A DNA stretch of 64,000 nt from contig NZ_CP115165.1 in the NCBI RefSeq assembly GCF_028622095.1, positions 186,001-250,000 on the forward strand. Reading direction: 5' to 3'. The DNA comes from Deinococcus aquaticus (GTDB lineage Bacteria; Deinococcota; Deinococci; Deinococcales; Deinococcaceae). Made by a program: the position numbers and the translations under genes. Below are positions 54,323 through 62,918 of this stretch, piece after piece; position 1 is the first letter of the stretch, and the number at the start of each line of letters is the position of its first letter. A model generated the notes under the pieces. It had not been told where the DNA came from and ran no database searches. It worked only from the letters and a program-made list of their open reading frames with translations.

Positions 54323-54847
54323 ATGCTCCGCCATCTGCTTCTGGCTGCCCTGCTAACTCTCACTGCCGCCGAGGCGCAGACCGTTCCCGCCCCGAGTAGT
54401 GCCGCGCCGACCACGCTGGCGCAGATTGCCGTGACCGGCACGGTGATCCGGAAGACCGGACACGACGGCTTCATCCTGCGCAGCCTGACCGAACCGGACT
54501 TCCTCTTCGCGTTCACCACGAGCGCCGCGCCGAAACAGCCCATCCGCGACCTGAAGATCATGGTGCCCAGGCACGCCCTCAGCGGGACGCAACTGAGTCT
54601 GATGCAGGAGTTCCTGGGCCGCGCCGGACGCACCTGCCTGAACCTGAGCGGCCCCCAGGTCCGCGACCTGACGGGCTGGCTCGCCACCCAGAGCCTCGAA
54701 CCCCGGACGTTCGGCACGCTGACCGTCCGGCGGAACGGGGCGCTCGACATGAACTCGTTCACCTATCAGACGACCATCACCCTGACCGTCCCCACCGCCG
54801 GGTCCTGCATCCACCAGGGAGTGGGCGACGCCCCTGGGCGCGTCTGA
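54323..54847 (+). CDS. exported protein of unknown function
   Basis: A 174-residue protein with a clear signal peptide (LRHLLLAALLTLTAAEAQ). The mature part has beta-rich stretches (AVTGTVIRKTGHDGFILRS, DFLFAFTTSAA, TYQTTITLTVP) and two Cys (CLNLSGP, SCIHQG). Family not recognised. TACCGT lies 5 nt before the ATG, indicating a leaderless or near-leaderless message. Confidence 0.65.
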   Translation: MLRHLLLAALLTLTAAEAQTVPAPSSAAPTTLAQIAVTGTVIRKTGHDGFILRSLTEPDFLFAFTTSAAPKQPIRDLKIMVPRHALSGTQLSLMQEFLGRAGRTCLNLSGPQVRDLTGWLATQSLEPRTFGTLTVRRNGALDMNSFTYQTTITLTVPTAGSCIHQGVGDAPGRV

Positions 54848-54896
54848 TCCCCCTTACGTCTATTCCCCACAGTCCCTTCACGCTAGGCAGGCAGCC

Positions 54897-55017
54897 TTGA
54901 CCCCCGGAGGGGCAGCGCCTACGCTGGGAGGCATGAACGCCGTCATGACCACCATTACCCCGTGAGGGCGGTGTCTTGATGGCAGCCGCCCCGCGAGACA
55001 CGCCGGGCGGTTTTTTT
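54897..55017 (+). promoter_or_regulatory. asd leader-peptide attenuator
   Basis: Promoter TTGACC (54897-54902), 17-bp spacer, TACGCT (54920-54925), then 7 nt to the leader ATG. After the leader stop, GGGCGG (54966-54971) can pair with CCGCCC (54986-54991), or CCGCCC can pair with GGGCGG (55005-55010), followed by seven Ts (55011-55017). The two stems exclude each other, the classic antiterminator/terminator choice. A second antiterminator option pairs GTGTCT (54971-54976) with AGACAC (54996-55001). Confidence 0.8.
54933..54965 (+). CDS. asd leader peptide
   Basis: Encodes MNAVMTTITP. Six of ten residues are Met, Thr or Ile, the end products of the aspartate pathway downstream of Asd. The mRNA 5' end should fall on the ATG itself (leaderless). 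A ribosome stalled at the Thr codons (54948-54959) would leave 54966-54971 free for the antiterminator; one reaching the stop would cover it and allow termination. Confidence 0.7.
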   Translation: MNAVMTTITP

Positions 55018-55034
55018 GTGGGAAGGAGACGAGC

Positions 55035-56054
55035 ATGCGCGTAGCGATTGTCGGGGCGACCGGAGCGGTGGGGCACGAACTTCTCAAGGTGCTGGAGGGC
55101 AGCAGCCTGCAATTCGACGAGTTGCTGCTGTTTGCCAGTCCGCGCAGCGCGGGCACGCAACTGACCTTCAAGGGCCAATCCCTGACGGTGCAGGTCACGC
55201 CGGAAGGAGCGATCGACGCGGACGTGATCCTGGCGTCGGCGGGCGGCAGCATCAGCAAGGCGCTGGCGCCCAGGTGGGTGGAGGGCGGCGCGGTCGTGAT
55301 CGACAACTCCAGCGCCTTCCGCTACGACGTTGACGTGCCGCTGGTCGTGCCCGAGGTGAACGGGGACGCGGCCCTGGGCCACAAGGGCATCATCGCCAAC
55401 CCGAACTGCACGACTGCCATCGCCGTGGTCGCCGTGGCGCCCATTCACCGCGCGTACGGTGTGAAACGCATGATCGTCAGCACGTATCAGGCCACCAGCG
55501 GCGCCGGGGCCAAGGGCATGGAGGAACTGCTGGAGCAGACTCGCGCCGAACTGAACGGTGTTTCTGCGCAGGCCAGCGTGTTCGCGCACCCGATCCCCTT
55601 CAACGTGATTCCGCACATCGATTCCTTCCAGGACAACGGGTACACCAAGGAAGAGATGAAGGTGGCCTGGGAGACCCGCAAGATCATCGGGGACGACAGC
55701 CTGAAGATCAGTTGCACCGCCGTGCGCATCCCCACCCTGCGCACCCACAGCGAGGCCATCACGCTGGAACTCGAACGCCCCGCCACGCCTGAGGCCGTGC
55801 GCGAACTCCTGGCCGGGGCCGCCGGGGTCGAGGTGCGCGACAACCCGGAAGGCAAGCTGTACCCCATGCCCCTGACCGCCAGCGGCAAGTACGACGTCGA
55901 GGTGGGCCGCATCCGCGAATCGCTGGTGTTCGACGGCGGCATCGACCTGTTCGTGGCGGGCGACCAGCTCCTGAAAGGCGCGGCCCTGAACGCCGTACAG
56001 ATCGCCGAGTACCTTCAGCAGAAAGGCGCGCTGAAAGCCAAGCAGCGGGCGTAA
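55035..56054 (+). CDS. asd: aspartate-semialdehyde dehydrogenase
   Basis: A 339-residue NADP-dependent enzyme that reduces aspartyl phosphate to aspartate semialdehyde, the branch point to lysine, threonine and methionine. The Rossmann start is [15 protein letters not shown]; the catalytic Cys is in [29 protein letters not shown] and [11 protein letters not shown] follow, with [32 protein letters not shown] (in outline) at the end. GGAAGGAGA precedes the ATG. It sits behind a leader-peptide attenuator. Confidence 0.97.
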   Translation: MRVAIVGATGAVGHELLKVLEGSSLQFDELLLFASPRSAGTQLTFKGQSLTVQVTPEGAIDADVILASAGGSISKALAPRWVEGGAVVIDNSSAFRYDVDVPLVVPEVNGDAALGHKGIIANPNCTTAIAVVAVAPIHRAYGVKRMIVSTYQATSGAGAKGMEELLEQTRAELNGVSAQASVFAHPIPFNVIPHIDSFQDNGYTKEEMKVAWETRKIIGDDSLKISCTAVRIPTLRTHSEAITLELERPATPEAVRELLAGAAGVEVRDNPEGKLYPMPLTASGKYDVEVGRIRESLVFDGGIDLFVAGDQLLKGAALNAVQIAEYLQQKGALKAKQRA

Positions 56055-56093
56055 GGGGGCACTGGGGCCAGGTTGCTCCTCGACCCAGGCCCA

Positions 56094-56126
56094 GAAAAGC
56101 CGGAGCGTCATGCCCCGGCTTTTCTG
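56094..56126. terminator. bidirectional terminator after asd
   Basis: AGAAAAGCCGG / CCGGCTTTTCT, perfect 11-bp stem with 11-nt loop; the T run is part of the arm on both strands. It separates asd from the convergent aldo/keto reductase gene. Confidence 0.85.
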
Positions 56127-56184
56127 CTGGCGTCCAGTCAACGCAGGCTCAGCTCTCCCCCACCCATGTCCTACTCCCTACTGC

Positions 56185-57165
56185 CTAGCCGCGCGTGATG
56201 CGGTCCACCTCGGCCCGTTCGTCGGCGCTCAGGGTCCAGGTGGCAGCGGCGACGTTAGCGTCGATCTGTTCGGGTCTGGTCGCTCCGGCGATGACGCTGC
56301 TGGTTTCGGGGAAGGACAGCAGCCAGCTGAACGCCAGTTCCAGCAGGGTGTGCCCCTGGGCCTGCGCGAAGGCCCGGAGGTTCTCGACGACCGTCCAGTT
56401 CTGCGGGGTCAGGTAGCGGTCCTGCGCGCCCTGGCTGCCCGTGATGCGCGCGCCGTCCGGGAGGGGTTGCCCGGCGTGGTACTTGCCGGTCAGGAGGCCG
56501 CTGGCGAGCGGGAAGTACGGCAGCAGGCCCAGGTTCAGATCGTGGGCGGCGGGGATCAGGTCGGTTTCGATGTCGCGGACCAGCAGGCTGTGCTCGTCCT
56601 GGCAGGACGTGAAGCGCGACCAGCCGTGCTGGCGGGCCAGGGCGTCGGCGGCGCGCACGTCGGCGGCGGGCATGTTGCTCACGCCGATGGCCCGCACGAG
56701 CCCCTGCTGCACGAGGTCGTTCAGGGTCCCCAGGGTGTCCTCAATGGGCGTCTGCGGGTCCGGGCGGTGCAACTGGTACAGGTCCAGGTGGTCGGTGCCC
56801 AGGCGGCGCAGGCTGGCCTCCAGCGCCCGGCGAATGTACTCAGGGCGTGCGCCCTGGTGGCCGTCTCCCATGTCCAGACCGAACTTGCTGGCCAGGATGA
56901 TGTTCTGGCGTTCCGGGCCGAGGGCGCGGCCCAGCATCTCCTCGCTGCCGCCCCGGTTGCCGTAGATGTCGGCCGTGTCGAACAGGGTGATGCCCGCATC
57001 GAGTGCGCGGCGCACGACGGCGGTGGTGGCGGTCTGGTCGAGGCGACCGCCGAAGTTGTTGCAGCCCAGCCCGACCGCCGAGACGCTCAGTCCGCTGTGC
57101 CCGAGGGTCCTGTGTGCGGGGGTGCTGCTGCCTGCCGCGTGGGTGCCTGCTTCCGGGTTGTTCAT
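56185..57165 (-). CDS. aldo/keto reductase
   Basis: A 326-residue NAD(P)H-dependent reductase. Tetrad positions: Asp and Tyr in [16 protein letters not shown], Lys in ASKFG, His in LYQLHRPD. The cofactor end is [26 protein letters not shown] in outline. It resembles the YajO/YdbC type. The ATG at 57165 has TACCCT (minus strand, 57172-57177) 6 nt upstream. Divergent from the rhomboid gene. Confidence 0.93.
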   Translation of the reverse strand: MNNPEAGTHAAGSSTPAHRTLGHSGLSVSAVGLGCNNFGGRLDQTATTAVVRRALDAGITLFDTADIYGNRGGSEEMLGRALGPERQNIILASKFGLDMGDGHQGARPEYIRRALEASLRRLGTDHLDLYQLHRPDPQTPIEDTLGTLNDLVQQGLVRAIGVSNMPAADVRAADALARQHGWSRFTSCQDEHSLLVRDIETDLIPAAHDLNLGLLPYFPLASGLLTGKYHAGQPLPDGARITGSQGAQDRYLTPQNWTVVENLRAFAQAQGHTLLELAFSWLLSFPETSSVIAGATRPEQIDANVAAATWTLSADERAEVDRITRG

Positions 57166-57260
57166 GCGGGCAGGGTAACGCACCCGCCTGCGCCGATCGT
57201 GAACGTCCCTGCACCCTCCGGTGGACGCCACGCCCGGCCCACATGCGGCACACTGAACAC

Positions 57261-57896
57261 ATGAGCCGACCGGACCGTTTCCGCCCTGCGCGCCCTCCTT
57301 CCCGCGTGGGTCAGCTGGGACCGGCGGCGGGCCTCACGGCGGCGCTCGTGGCGGGCATCTGGGGGCAGGAGGTGGCCGATCAGCTGCTGTTCGGCGGGTC
57401 GCTGGACCGCTACGGCATCCTCCCGCGCGATGGGGGGTCGTTCTGGAACATCCTGAGCGCACCGTTCCTGCACGCGGGCTTCGGGCACCTGATGGCGAAC
57501 ACGGTACCGCTGGCGGTGCTGGCGTTCATGGGAGCCGTGCGCGGCGCGGGGCGCTTCGTGGCGGCCACGCTGATCATCGTGCTGGTGGGGGGCGCGCTGG
57601 TGTGGCTGTTCGGGCGGGGCGGCAGCGTGCACCTGGGGGCCAGCGAACTGGTGTTCGGGTTCCTGGCGTACCTGCTGGGCGTGGGCTGGTGGGAGCGCAC
57701 GCCGGTCGCCATCGGCGTGGCGGTCGCGGCGTTCGCGCTGTACGGGGGCATCCTGTGGGGCGTGCTGCCCGGCAACCCCTACGTGTCGTGGGAGGCGCAC
57801 CTGTTCGGGTTCCTGGCGGGCCTGCTGGCGGCGGCGCTGCTGCACGGGCGGCGGCCCCGCCGGGCGGCAGGTCAGAACGGCGTGCCGTTCCGTTGA
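57261..57896 (+). CDS. rhomboid family intramembrane serine protease
   Basis: A 211-residue membrane protein with about six helices. The active Ser is in [17 protein letters not shown] and the His in [20 protein letters not shown]; the helix-2 motif is [11 protein letters not shown]. The usual GASG is GASE, a deviation at the position after the nucleophile. The family cleaves membrane proteins within the bilayer. CACACT lies 6 nt before the ATG. Its 3' end overlaps the NUDIX gene by 25 bp (convergent). Confidence 0.88.
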   Translation: MSRPDRFRPARPPSRVGQLGPAAGLTAALVAGIWGQEVADQLLFGGSLDRYGILPRDGGSFWNILSAPFLHAGFGHLMANTVPLAVLAFMGAVRGAGRFVAATLIIVLVGGALVWLFGRGGSVHLGASELVFGFLAYLLGVGWWERTPVAIGVAVAAFALYGGILWGVLPGNPYVSWEAHLFGFLAGLLAAALLHGRRPRRAAGQNGVPFR

Positions 57897-58393
57897 AGCT
57901 GGCGGGCCACCTGCCGCAGTAACCGCGTCTGCTCGGGCCAGAACAGGTCCGGCACCTGCCCGCTGCGGCCCGACAGGGGGTGCCATTCCAGCCGGTAGCC
58001 CGGCTCCAGCGGGGGCAGAGCCTCCTGCTGTGTGGTGGTGCCCAGGTAGTAGCGGGTGACCTGCCACTTCGTGCGGGCGTAGTTCAGGCGTTCCAGGGTC
58101 GCCAGCTCGCGGAGGATCTGCACGCCCTCCAGGCCGGTTTCCTCGCGCAGTTCGCGGTGCAGGGCGTCCCGGTGGGTTTCGCCGGCTTCCAGGCCACCCT
58201 TGGGCAGTTGCGGGTAGGGGCCGGGTTCCACGACGACCGCGACCTGCCAGCCGTCGGACGTGCCTGCCAGCGTGGCGGTATCCAGCGCGACGGGGCGCAG
58301 GATGACCCCGCCCACGCTGGGGCGCGGTAGCACGCCATCCGGGCGGGTGTAGTGGTTGGCGTCCGGGGGCGGCAGTGGCCCTTGAGGGCTCAC
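57872..58393 (-). CDS. NUDIX hydrolase
   Basis: A 173-residue NUDIX protein with a perfect box ([23 protein letters not shown]-x5-E-x7-REUxEExG). The N-terminal Pro-rich stretch precedes [10 protein letters not shown]. Substrate unknown. The GTG start overlaps the glyoxalase-like gene by 4 nt (GTGA), so it is the third gene of the FAD oxidoreductase operon. Confidence 0.92.
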   Translation of the reverse strand: MSPQGPLPPPDANHYTRPDGVLPRPSVGGVILRPVALDTATLAGTSDGWQVAVVVEPGPYPQLPKGGLEAGETHRDALHRELREETGLEGVQILRELATLERLNYARTKWQVTRYYLGTTTQQEALPPLEPGYRLEWHPLSGRSGQVPDLFWPEQTRLLRQVARQLQRNGTPF

Positions 58394-59025
58394 AATTCGA
58401 CCGGGCCGCCGGGGGTGGTCAGGACCGCGCGCAGTTCGGGCTGCGGGGCCTCTTGAACCTCGACCTCGCCCATAAAGTTCAGGGTGTTCAGCGCGGCCCG
58501 CAGCGGGTCAGGGTCGGGCGTACCCAGGTGCAGGGTGCCCAGGCGCACGCCCCGGTCGGGCAGGCGGGTGGGGGGCGGCGGGGTTTCCCAGCAGATCAGG
58601 GACGGGTGGGGGCCGCCGCCGGGCAGGTGGCCGTCAGCGGGGACGGTCAGGGTCCAGCGGTTCGCGCCGCGTGACAGGGCCAGCACGCCGGGACCGGCCG
58701 GCAGGTGCGGCACGCCCGCCACCCAGTGGATCAGGGCCGGGCCGTGCGACAGCCGCCGCTGCATGTCCGGGGTGTCCAGGCCGAACCAGCGGGGGCGCCC
58801 TGGGGCGGGTGCCTGCGGGTTCACGGCGATCACTTCCAGGTAGGCGTCGGGGCCCAGGGACAGCAGGGCGTTGTGCGTGCCGAACAGCTCGTGCTCCCCG
58901 CCCGGTTCCAGCGGGCAGTGCAGGCGGCCTTCGAGCCACGCGCGGCCTTCCTCCAGGGTGCGGGCGGCGATGACCAGATGATCCAGGCGGGCACCCGGTC
59001 GGGGCGGGGCGGGGCGGGCGGTCAT
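58390..59025 (-). CDS. glyoxalase-like domain protein
   Basis: A 211-residue protein of the glyoxalase-like (VOC-related) type: [33 protein letters not shown] at the start with a metal-type His, then [22 protein letters not shown]. Substrate unknown. The start overlaps the FAD oxidoreductase stop (ATGA) and its stop overlaps the NUDIX start, so all three are coupled. Confidence 0.87.
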   Translation of the reverse strand: MTARPAPPRPGARLDHLVIAARTLEEGRAWLEGRLHCPLEPGGEHELFGTHNALLSLGPDAYLEVIAVNPQAPAPGRPRWFGLDTPDMQRRLSHGPALIHWVAGVPHLPAGPGVLALSRGANRWTLTVPADGHLPGGGPHPSLICWETPPPPTRLPDRGVRLGTLHLGTPDPDPLRAALNTLNFMGEVEVQEAPQPELRAVLTTPGGPVEL

Positions 59026-60284
59026 GCGCCCCTGGGGCGGCTCATGCCGGCCGGGTCGTTCAGGACGATGGCGGCGGCCTTCTCGCCGCTTTCCATGGCG
59101 CCCTGAATGCCGCTCATGGAGGTCGCCTCGCCCGCCAGGATCACGCCGGGCAGGGGCGTGGCGTGACCGGCCAGGGTGGCGGCGTACCCGGCGGGCTGCG
59201 GGTACTGCGCGTGCCGGATGCGTTCGACCAGCAGGGTCCGTAGCGCGGCGGCCTGCGGGCCGTACCAGCGGTCCAGTTCGCCGCGCACGCGGGCGTCCAG
59301 CGCGTCGTCGTCGAGGTCTGGGAGGCCCAGGACGGTCACGGTCAGCAGCGACTGGCCCTGCGGGGCGCGCTGCGGGATCACGTTCGACAGCCAGTGCGCG
59401 TTGTTGATGAAGCCCGCCTCGGCATTCAGCAGCAGCCTCGTTTCGCGGTCCAGGCCGTGCGGCGCGGCGTAGTGCAGGTACGTGCTGCCCAGGCTGCCGC
59501 GCCCGGTCGGCTGGCCGGTCAGGGCAGCGGCGCCGTCCGGGTCGGTCGCGACGATCACCTGCCGCGCGTCCAGTTCCCCGGCGCTGGTGGTCACGGTCAC
59601 GTGCGCCGCGTGGGATTTCAGGTGCGTGGCGCGCACGCCAGTCACCACGTCCAGCCCACGTGCCAGTTGCGCCGGGATCTCGCTCATGCCCGCGCGGGGC
59701 AGGGCCGCGCCGCCGTCCATCAACATGCGGAAGTAGTAGCGGAACAGGCGGGCGCTGGTGTCCAGTTCGCGCCGCAGGAAGATCCCGCCGAAAAAAGGCC
59801 GGAAGAAGCGGTCCAGCGCGCCCTCACTGAACCCGAACTCCCGCAGGAACGCCTCGGTGGACTGGTCCTCGCCACGCAGCAGCGTGTGCGGCGCCGGGGC
59901 GCGCAGCTTCAGGGCCAGCGCCGCCACGCGCGCCTTGTCGGGCACGCTCAGCACGCCGCTCAGCAGGGTTGAGGGCAGCGCCGCCGGATCGCTCAGGGGA
60001 CTGCCCAGCGTGTCGGTCCGCGCGCCGCGCCGCACGACCGCCGCCGACGGCACGGGCACGAGGTCCAGCGCGCCCAGGTCCAGCTGCCGCCGCACAGCCG
60101 GGTACGCCGGGAACAGCACCTGATACCCAGCGTCCAGCGTGAAGCCGTCCACGGCGCGCGAGTGCACGCGGCCCCCCACGAACGGCGCGGCCTCCAGCAC
60201 CCGCACCCGCTGCCCGGCGCGCTCCAGAACCCGCGCCGCCGTGAGTCCTGCCAGCCCACTGCCGATCACCACTGCGTCATGCAT
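59022..60284 (-). CDS. FAD-dependent oxidoreductase, amine oxidase/phytoene desaturase-like
   Basis: A 420-residue flavoprotein. The FAD-binding start [20 protein letters not shown] (residues 5-24) and [10 protein letters not shown] match the amine oxidase/carotenoid desaturase superfamily; the C-terminal [25 protein letters not shown] (in outline) is the second FAD contact. Deinococcus carotenoid enzymes belong to this superfamily, but no carotenoid gene is nearby. TAGCCT (minus strand, 60291-60296) lies 6 nt before the ATG. First gene of a three-gene operon. Confidence 0.88.
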   Translation of the reverse strand: MHDAVVIGSGLAGLTAARVLERAGQRVRVLEAAPFVGGRVHSRAVDGFTLDAGYQVLFPAYPAVRRQLDLGALDLVPVPSAAVVRRGARTDTLGSPLSDPAALPSTLLSGVLSVPDKARVAALALKLRAPAPHTLLRGEDQSTEAFLREFGFSEGALDRFFRPFFGGIFLRRELDTSARLFRYYFRMLMDGGAALPRAGMSEIPAQLARGLDVVTGVRATHLKSHAAHVTVTTSAGELDARQVIVATDPDGAAALTGQPTGRGSLGSTYLHYAAPHGLDRETRLLLNAEAGFINNAHWLSNVIPQRAPQGQSLLTVTVLGLPDLDDDALDARVRGELDRWYGPQAAALRTLLVERIRHAQYPQPAGYAATLAGHATPLPGVILAGEATSMSGIQGAMESGEKAAAIVLNDPAGMSRPRGA

Positions 60285-60335
60285 GCGTGCAGGCTAGCGC
60301 AGAGGGCGTGAGGGTTGCAGGCCGTGAGAATGGAA

Positions 60336-61232
60336 TCAGGGACGGGCCGGGGGCTGTGTTGGCGGCTGGGTGGGAGGTTGGGGCGGCATCCCCTGCCCCT
60401 CGGAGAGTTTGACCAGCCACGCGAACAGCTGGATGAACGCCAGGGCCAGGGCGGGCAGTCCGGCGAGCATCATGATCCAGCCGCTCAGCTGCTGGTTCTG
60501 CATGGGCGTGTAGTTCCACAGGCACAGGGCGCTCACGTACGGCGTGTACAGCACGTTCGGGGAGTACAGCCAGACGCTGGCGACGGCCATCATGGGCAGC
60601 GCGCTGATCAGCCCGAACCAGCCGCGCGAGCCGATCCCGGCGGGTTGCACGCTGGGCAGTGGTCGCAGGATGACGCTCCAGACCATCAGGCTGCTCAGCA
60701 GGTACAGCGCGGGCAGCAGCGCCCCGGCGGTGTTCGAGACGACGCTGGCGTTGAACCCGGCGGGGACGTTCCAGAACACGATCACGGCTGTCCAGACGGC
60801 CAGTGCCACCCAGGGGTCCAGGATGACGTTCAGGGCGCGGCCCAGGCCCTGGCGGGCGTTCAGATGCAGGCTGCGTGGCAGGCCCAGCACCAGCAGTGGG
60901 GGCACCAGTTCCGCCAGGATCATCAGGCGGCCCATGTACAGCGCCATGCTGCTCTGCGTCAGGGTCGCGGCGCGGCTCTGGGTGGTGATCAGCAGCAGCA
61001 GGATGCCCAGCGCGAACAGTGCGGCCCGCCAGACTGGCCAGCCCGCCCGGCCTGAGTGCGTGCCGCGTGAGGCGCTGAACCGCCACAGGTACACTCCGGC
61101 AGCCAGCAGGGTGGGAATCAGCAGCCACAGGTCCGGGGCGGGGGCCAGCAGGTCCGCCAGGGTGGGGTTCAGGTTCCCGGCGGTGTTCACGGCAGCGGTG
61201 ACGGGGGCTGTCAGGGGGGCCGGGGCGCTCAC
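60336..61232 (-). CDS. ctaG: cytochrome c oxidase assembly protein, CtaG (caa3) type
   Basis: A 298-residue membrane protein with about seven helices, of the CtaG family that helps build the copper site of caa3-type oxidase. Typical segments: LLITTQSRAATLTQSSMALYMGRLMILAELVPPLLVLGLPR in outline, AVWTAVIVFWNVPAGF, and LYSPNVLYTPYVSALCLWNYTPMQNQQLSGWIMM in outline. The C-terminal tail is a QPPTQPP repeat. The start overlaps the SCO stop by 4 nt. Confidence 0.9.
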   Translation of the reverse strand: MSAPAPLTAPVTAAVNTAGNLNPTLADLLAPAPDLWLLIPTLLAAGVYLWRFSASRGTHSGRAGWPVWRAALFALGILLLLITTQSRAATLTQSSMALYMGRLMILAELVPPLLVLGLPRSLHLNARQGLGRALNVILDPWVALAVWTAVIVFWNVPAGFNASVVSNTAGALLPALYLLSSLMVWSVILRPLPSVQPAGIGSRGWFGLISALPMMAVASVWLYSPNVLYTPYVSALCLWNYTPMQNQQLSGWIMMLAGLPALALAFIQLFAWLVKLSEGQGMPPQPPTQPPTQPPARP

Positions 61233-61912
61233 GAGGCCTCCAGAACGTGTTCCAGGTCGGCCTGCACGCGCCGCACGTCGGTCAGCTGGGTGTAATCCCA
61301 GACCAGGACCAGGTCGCCGCTCGCACTGATCAGGTACGTGGCGGTCGTGTGGTTGATCTGGTAGTCGTCAGGGCCTTTCACGTCGGCTTTCTGGTAGCCC
61401 ACGCCGTAATCGCGGGCCACGGCGGCCAGCGCCGGTTCGGGAATGCGCACGCCCGTGCTGCCTTTCCCGAAGAACGACACGTACTCGTTCAGGCGCTCCG
61501 GGGTGTCGCGGTCGGGGTCCACGCTGACCAGCACGATCTGGAAACGGGCCTGCTGTTCGGGGGTCAGGGCGCCGCGCACCCTGTTCAGGTACGTCAGGCT
61601 CAGCGGGCAGATGTTCGGGCAGTGCGTGAACCCGAAGAACACCGCCGTGACCTGCCCGGCGTCGGCGCCCGCGCCGGGCGTGAACGTGAACGGCTGGCCG
61701 CGCTGATCGGTGCCGCTGAAGGGCCGGGCGGCCGTCCCGGCCGGGTAACTGGTGCCGTAGTACGGGTAGGGGCTGCGCAGGCGGGCGTAGCCCCAGGCGG
61801 CCAGCAGCAGCAGCGTCACGGCCGCCACGGCCAGCAGCGCCGAGGCGTACCAGGGGCGCGCGGCCGGGCTGGAGTCAGCTGGGGTGGATTCAGGTGGGGT
61901 GGGTGCGGTCAC
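61229..61912 (-). CDS. SCO family copper chaperone
   Basis: A 227-residue thioredoxin-fold protein that delivers copper to the CuA site of cytochrome oxidase. A single N-terminal membrane anchor (ALLAVAAVTLLLLAAWGYA) precedes VFFGFTHCPNICPLSL (CxxxC copper ligands) and the conserved His in YQINHTTATYLI. The GTG at 61912 is chosen because GGAGG lies just upstream; frames further upstream run into the repeat element. It is followed by ctaG with an ATGA-type overlap. Confidence 0.92.
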   Translation of the reverse strand: MTAPTPPESTPADSSPAARPWYASALLAVAAVTLLLLAAWGYARLRSPYPYYGTSYPAGTAARPFSGTDQRGQPFTFTPGAGADAGQVTAVFFGFTHCPNICPLSLTYLNRVRGALTPEQQARFQIVLVSVDPDRDTPERLNEYVSFFGKGSTGVRIPEPALAAVARDYGVGYQKADVKGPDDYQINHTTATYLISASGDLVLVWDYTQLTDVRRVQADLEHVLEAS

Positions 61913-61933
61913 GGTGACCTCCGGCAGTGGGTG

Positions 61934-62069
61934 ATACGGACTCCGATTGAATGGGCTGCAAAGACCGTTCAATCCGAGCGGATGCGAGCAGGAGAGAAAT
62001 GGGTTCCGGACGTGGAGCTGGCAATCCGGTGAAATTCCGGATTGTCGGCGAAACAAACGGAATCCGTAT
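61934..62069 (+). repeat. dispersed terminal-inverted repeat, copy 2
   Basis: 136 bp with ends ATACGGACTCCG and CGGAATCCGTAT (11 of 12 complementary). Inside are GATTGAATGG / CCGTTCAATC and a perfect CAATCCGG-TGAAATT-CCGGATTG hairpin. It lies between the PCuAC and SCO genes, inside the copper cluster. Confidence 0.8.
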
Positions 62070-62079
62070 GAGGGGGCCG

Positions 62080-62736
62080 TCAGGGTTTACGGACGGGCAC
62101 GGTCAGGGTCAGGCTGCGGCCCTGCGTGTCGGTCAGGGTGACCGGCAGTGTCCCGCCGTCCCGGATGGGCGCGGTCAGGCCCGTCAGCATCACGTGATCG
62201 CCGGTGTCACTGAGGGTCAGGCGGCCCCCGGCGGGTACGGTCAGGGTGCCGGTCATGCTCATGCCGGTCAGGCCCTGCGCGTCGGTGTGCGTGACCATCA
62301 GCATGCCGCTCCGGGCGCCGCTGCTGCCCGCGCCGTTCAGGATCACGTCCTCGGTGCCGGTGTTGTCCAGCACCCCGAACACGCTGGTTTCCCGGATGCC
62401 GGGCGGTACCGCGACCACGTACGCGTCCCGGACGGTCAGGGGGAGCGTGCCGCCACCATCGGCCGGTGAGGCGGCCTGCACGCCCGCCGCGCCGCTGGCT
62501 GCGCTGCCTACCGTACTGCCGGGGGTGTGGCCGGACATGGTGGTGTGGTCCATGTCGCTGCTCATGATCTGACTGTCAGGCTGGGCAGGTGCAGGTTGCC
62601 CGGTCGTGGGCGGCCCGGGCATGGTCCGGGGGTCCGGCGCGGGACTCAGGTACAGGTAGGTACCCAGCAGGATCAGCGCGCCCAGGACGGCCATCAGGAC
62701 GGTCCGCATCCGGCGCGGGTTGGAGGTTGAAGTCAT
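62080..62736 (-). CDS. PCuAC-type periplasmic copper chaperone
   Basis: A 218-residue membrane-anchored copper chaperone (one helix, VLMAVLGALILLGTYLYL). After a Met/His-rich linker (SDMDHTTMSGH) comes the PCu(A)C domain: VFGVLDNTGTEDVILNGAGS, then GMLMVTHTD, GMSMTGT and GDHVMLTGL. The late H-x-M pair is clear; the first H-M of the usual site is not in standard form. AAAGGAG lies 4 nt before the ATG. It leads the copper-delivery cluster with SCO and CtaG. Confidence 0.85.
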   Translation of the reverse strand: MTSTSNPRRMRTVLMAVLGALILLGTYLYLSPAPDPRTMPGPPTTGQPAPAQPDSQIMSSDMDHTTMSGHTPGSTVGSAASGAAGVQAASPADGGGTLPLTVRDAYVVAVPPGIRETSVFGVLDNTGTEDVILNGAGSSGARSGMLMVTHTDAQGLTGMSMTGTLTVPAGGRLTLSDTGDHVMLTGLTAPIRDGGTLPVTLTDTQGRSLTLTVPVRKP

Positions 62737-62877
62737 GACGCTCCTTTCAGGTCTCTCGGGTGGGGGCCGTGAGGCGGGACCGGTGGGTCCGGCGGTGTTC
62801 ACCGGCAGTCTAGGCCGCGCGGGGGGCCGCATTGTCCCCGCCGGGCGCACGGGAGCGGACGCCAGGAAACGCGTCTG

Positions 62878-62910
62878 TGGAACCCGTTCCAAAAACAGGG
62901 TATGGTGGAG
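62878..62910 (+). promoter_or_regulatory. LacI-family operator and promoter
   Basis: TGGAACCCGTTCCA (62878-62891) is a palindrome with perfect 6-bp arms, of the LacI/CcpA-operator kind, and overlaps the expected -35 region of TATGGT (62901-62906). GGAG follows at 62907-62910. It suggests autoregulation of the LacI-type gene just downstream. Confidence 0.6.
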
Positions 62911-62918
62911 CAGAGACC

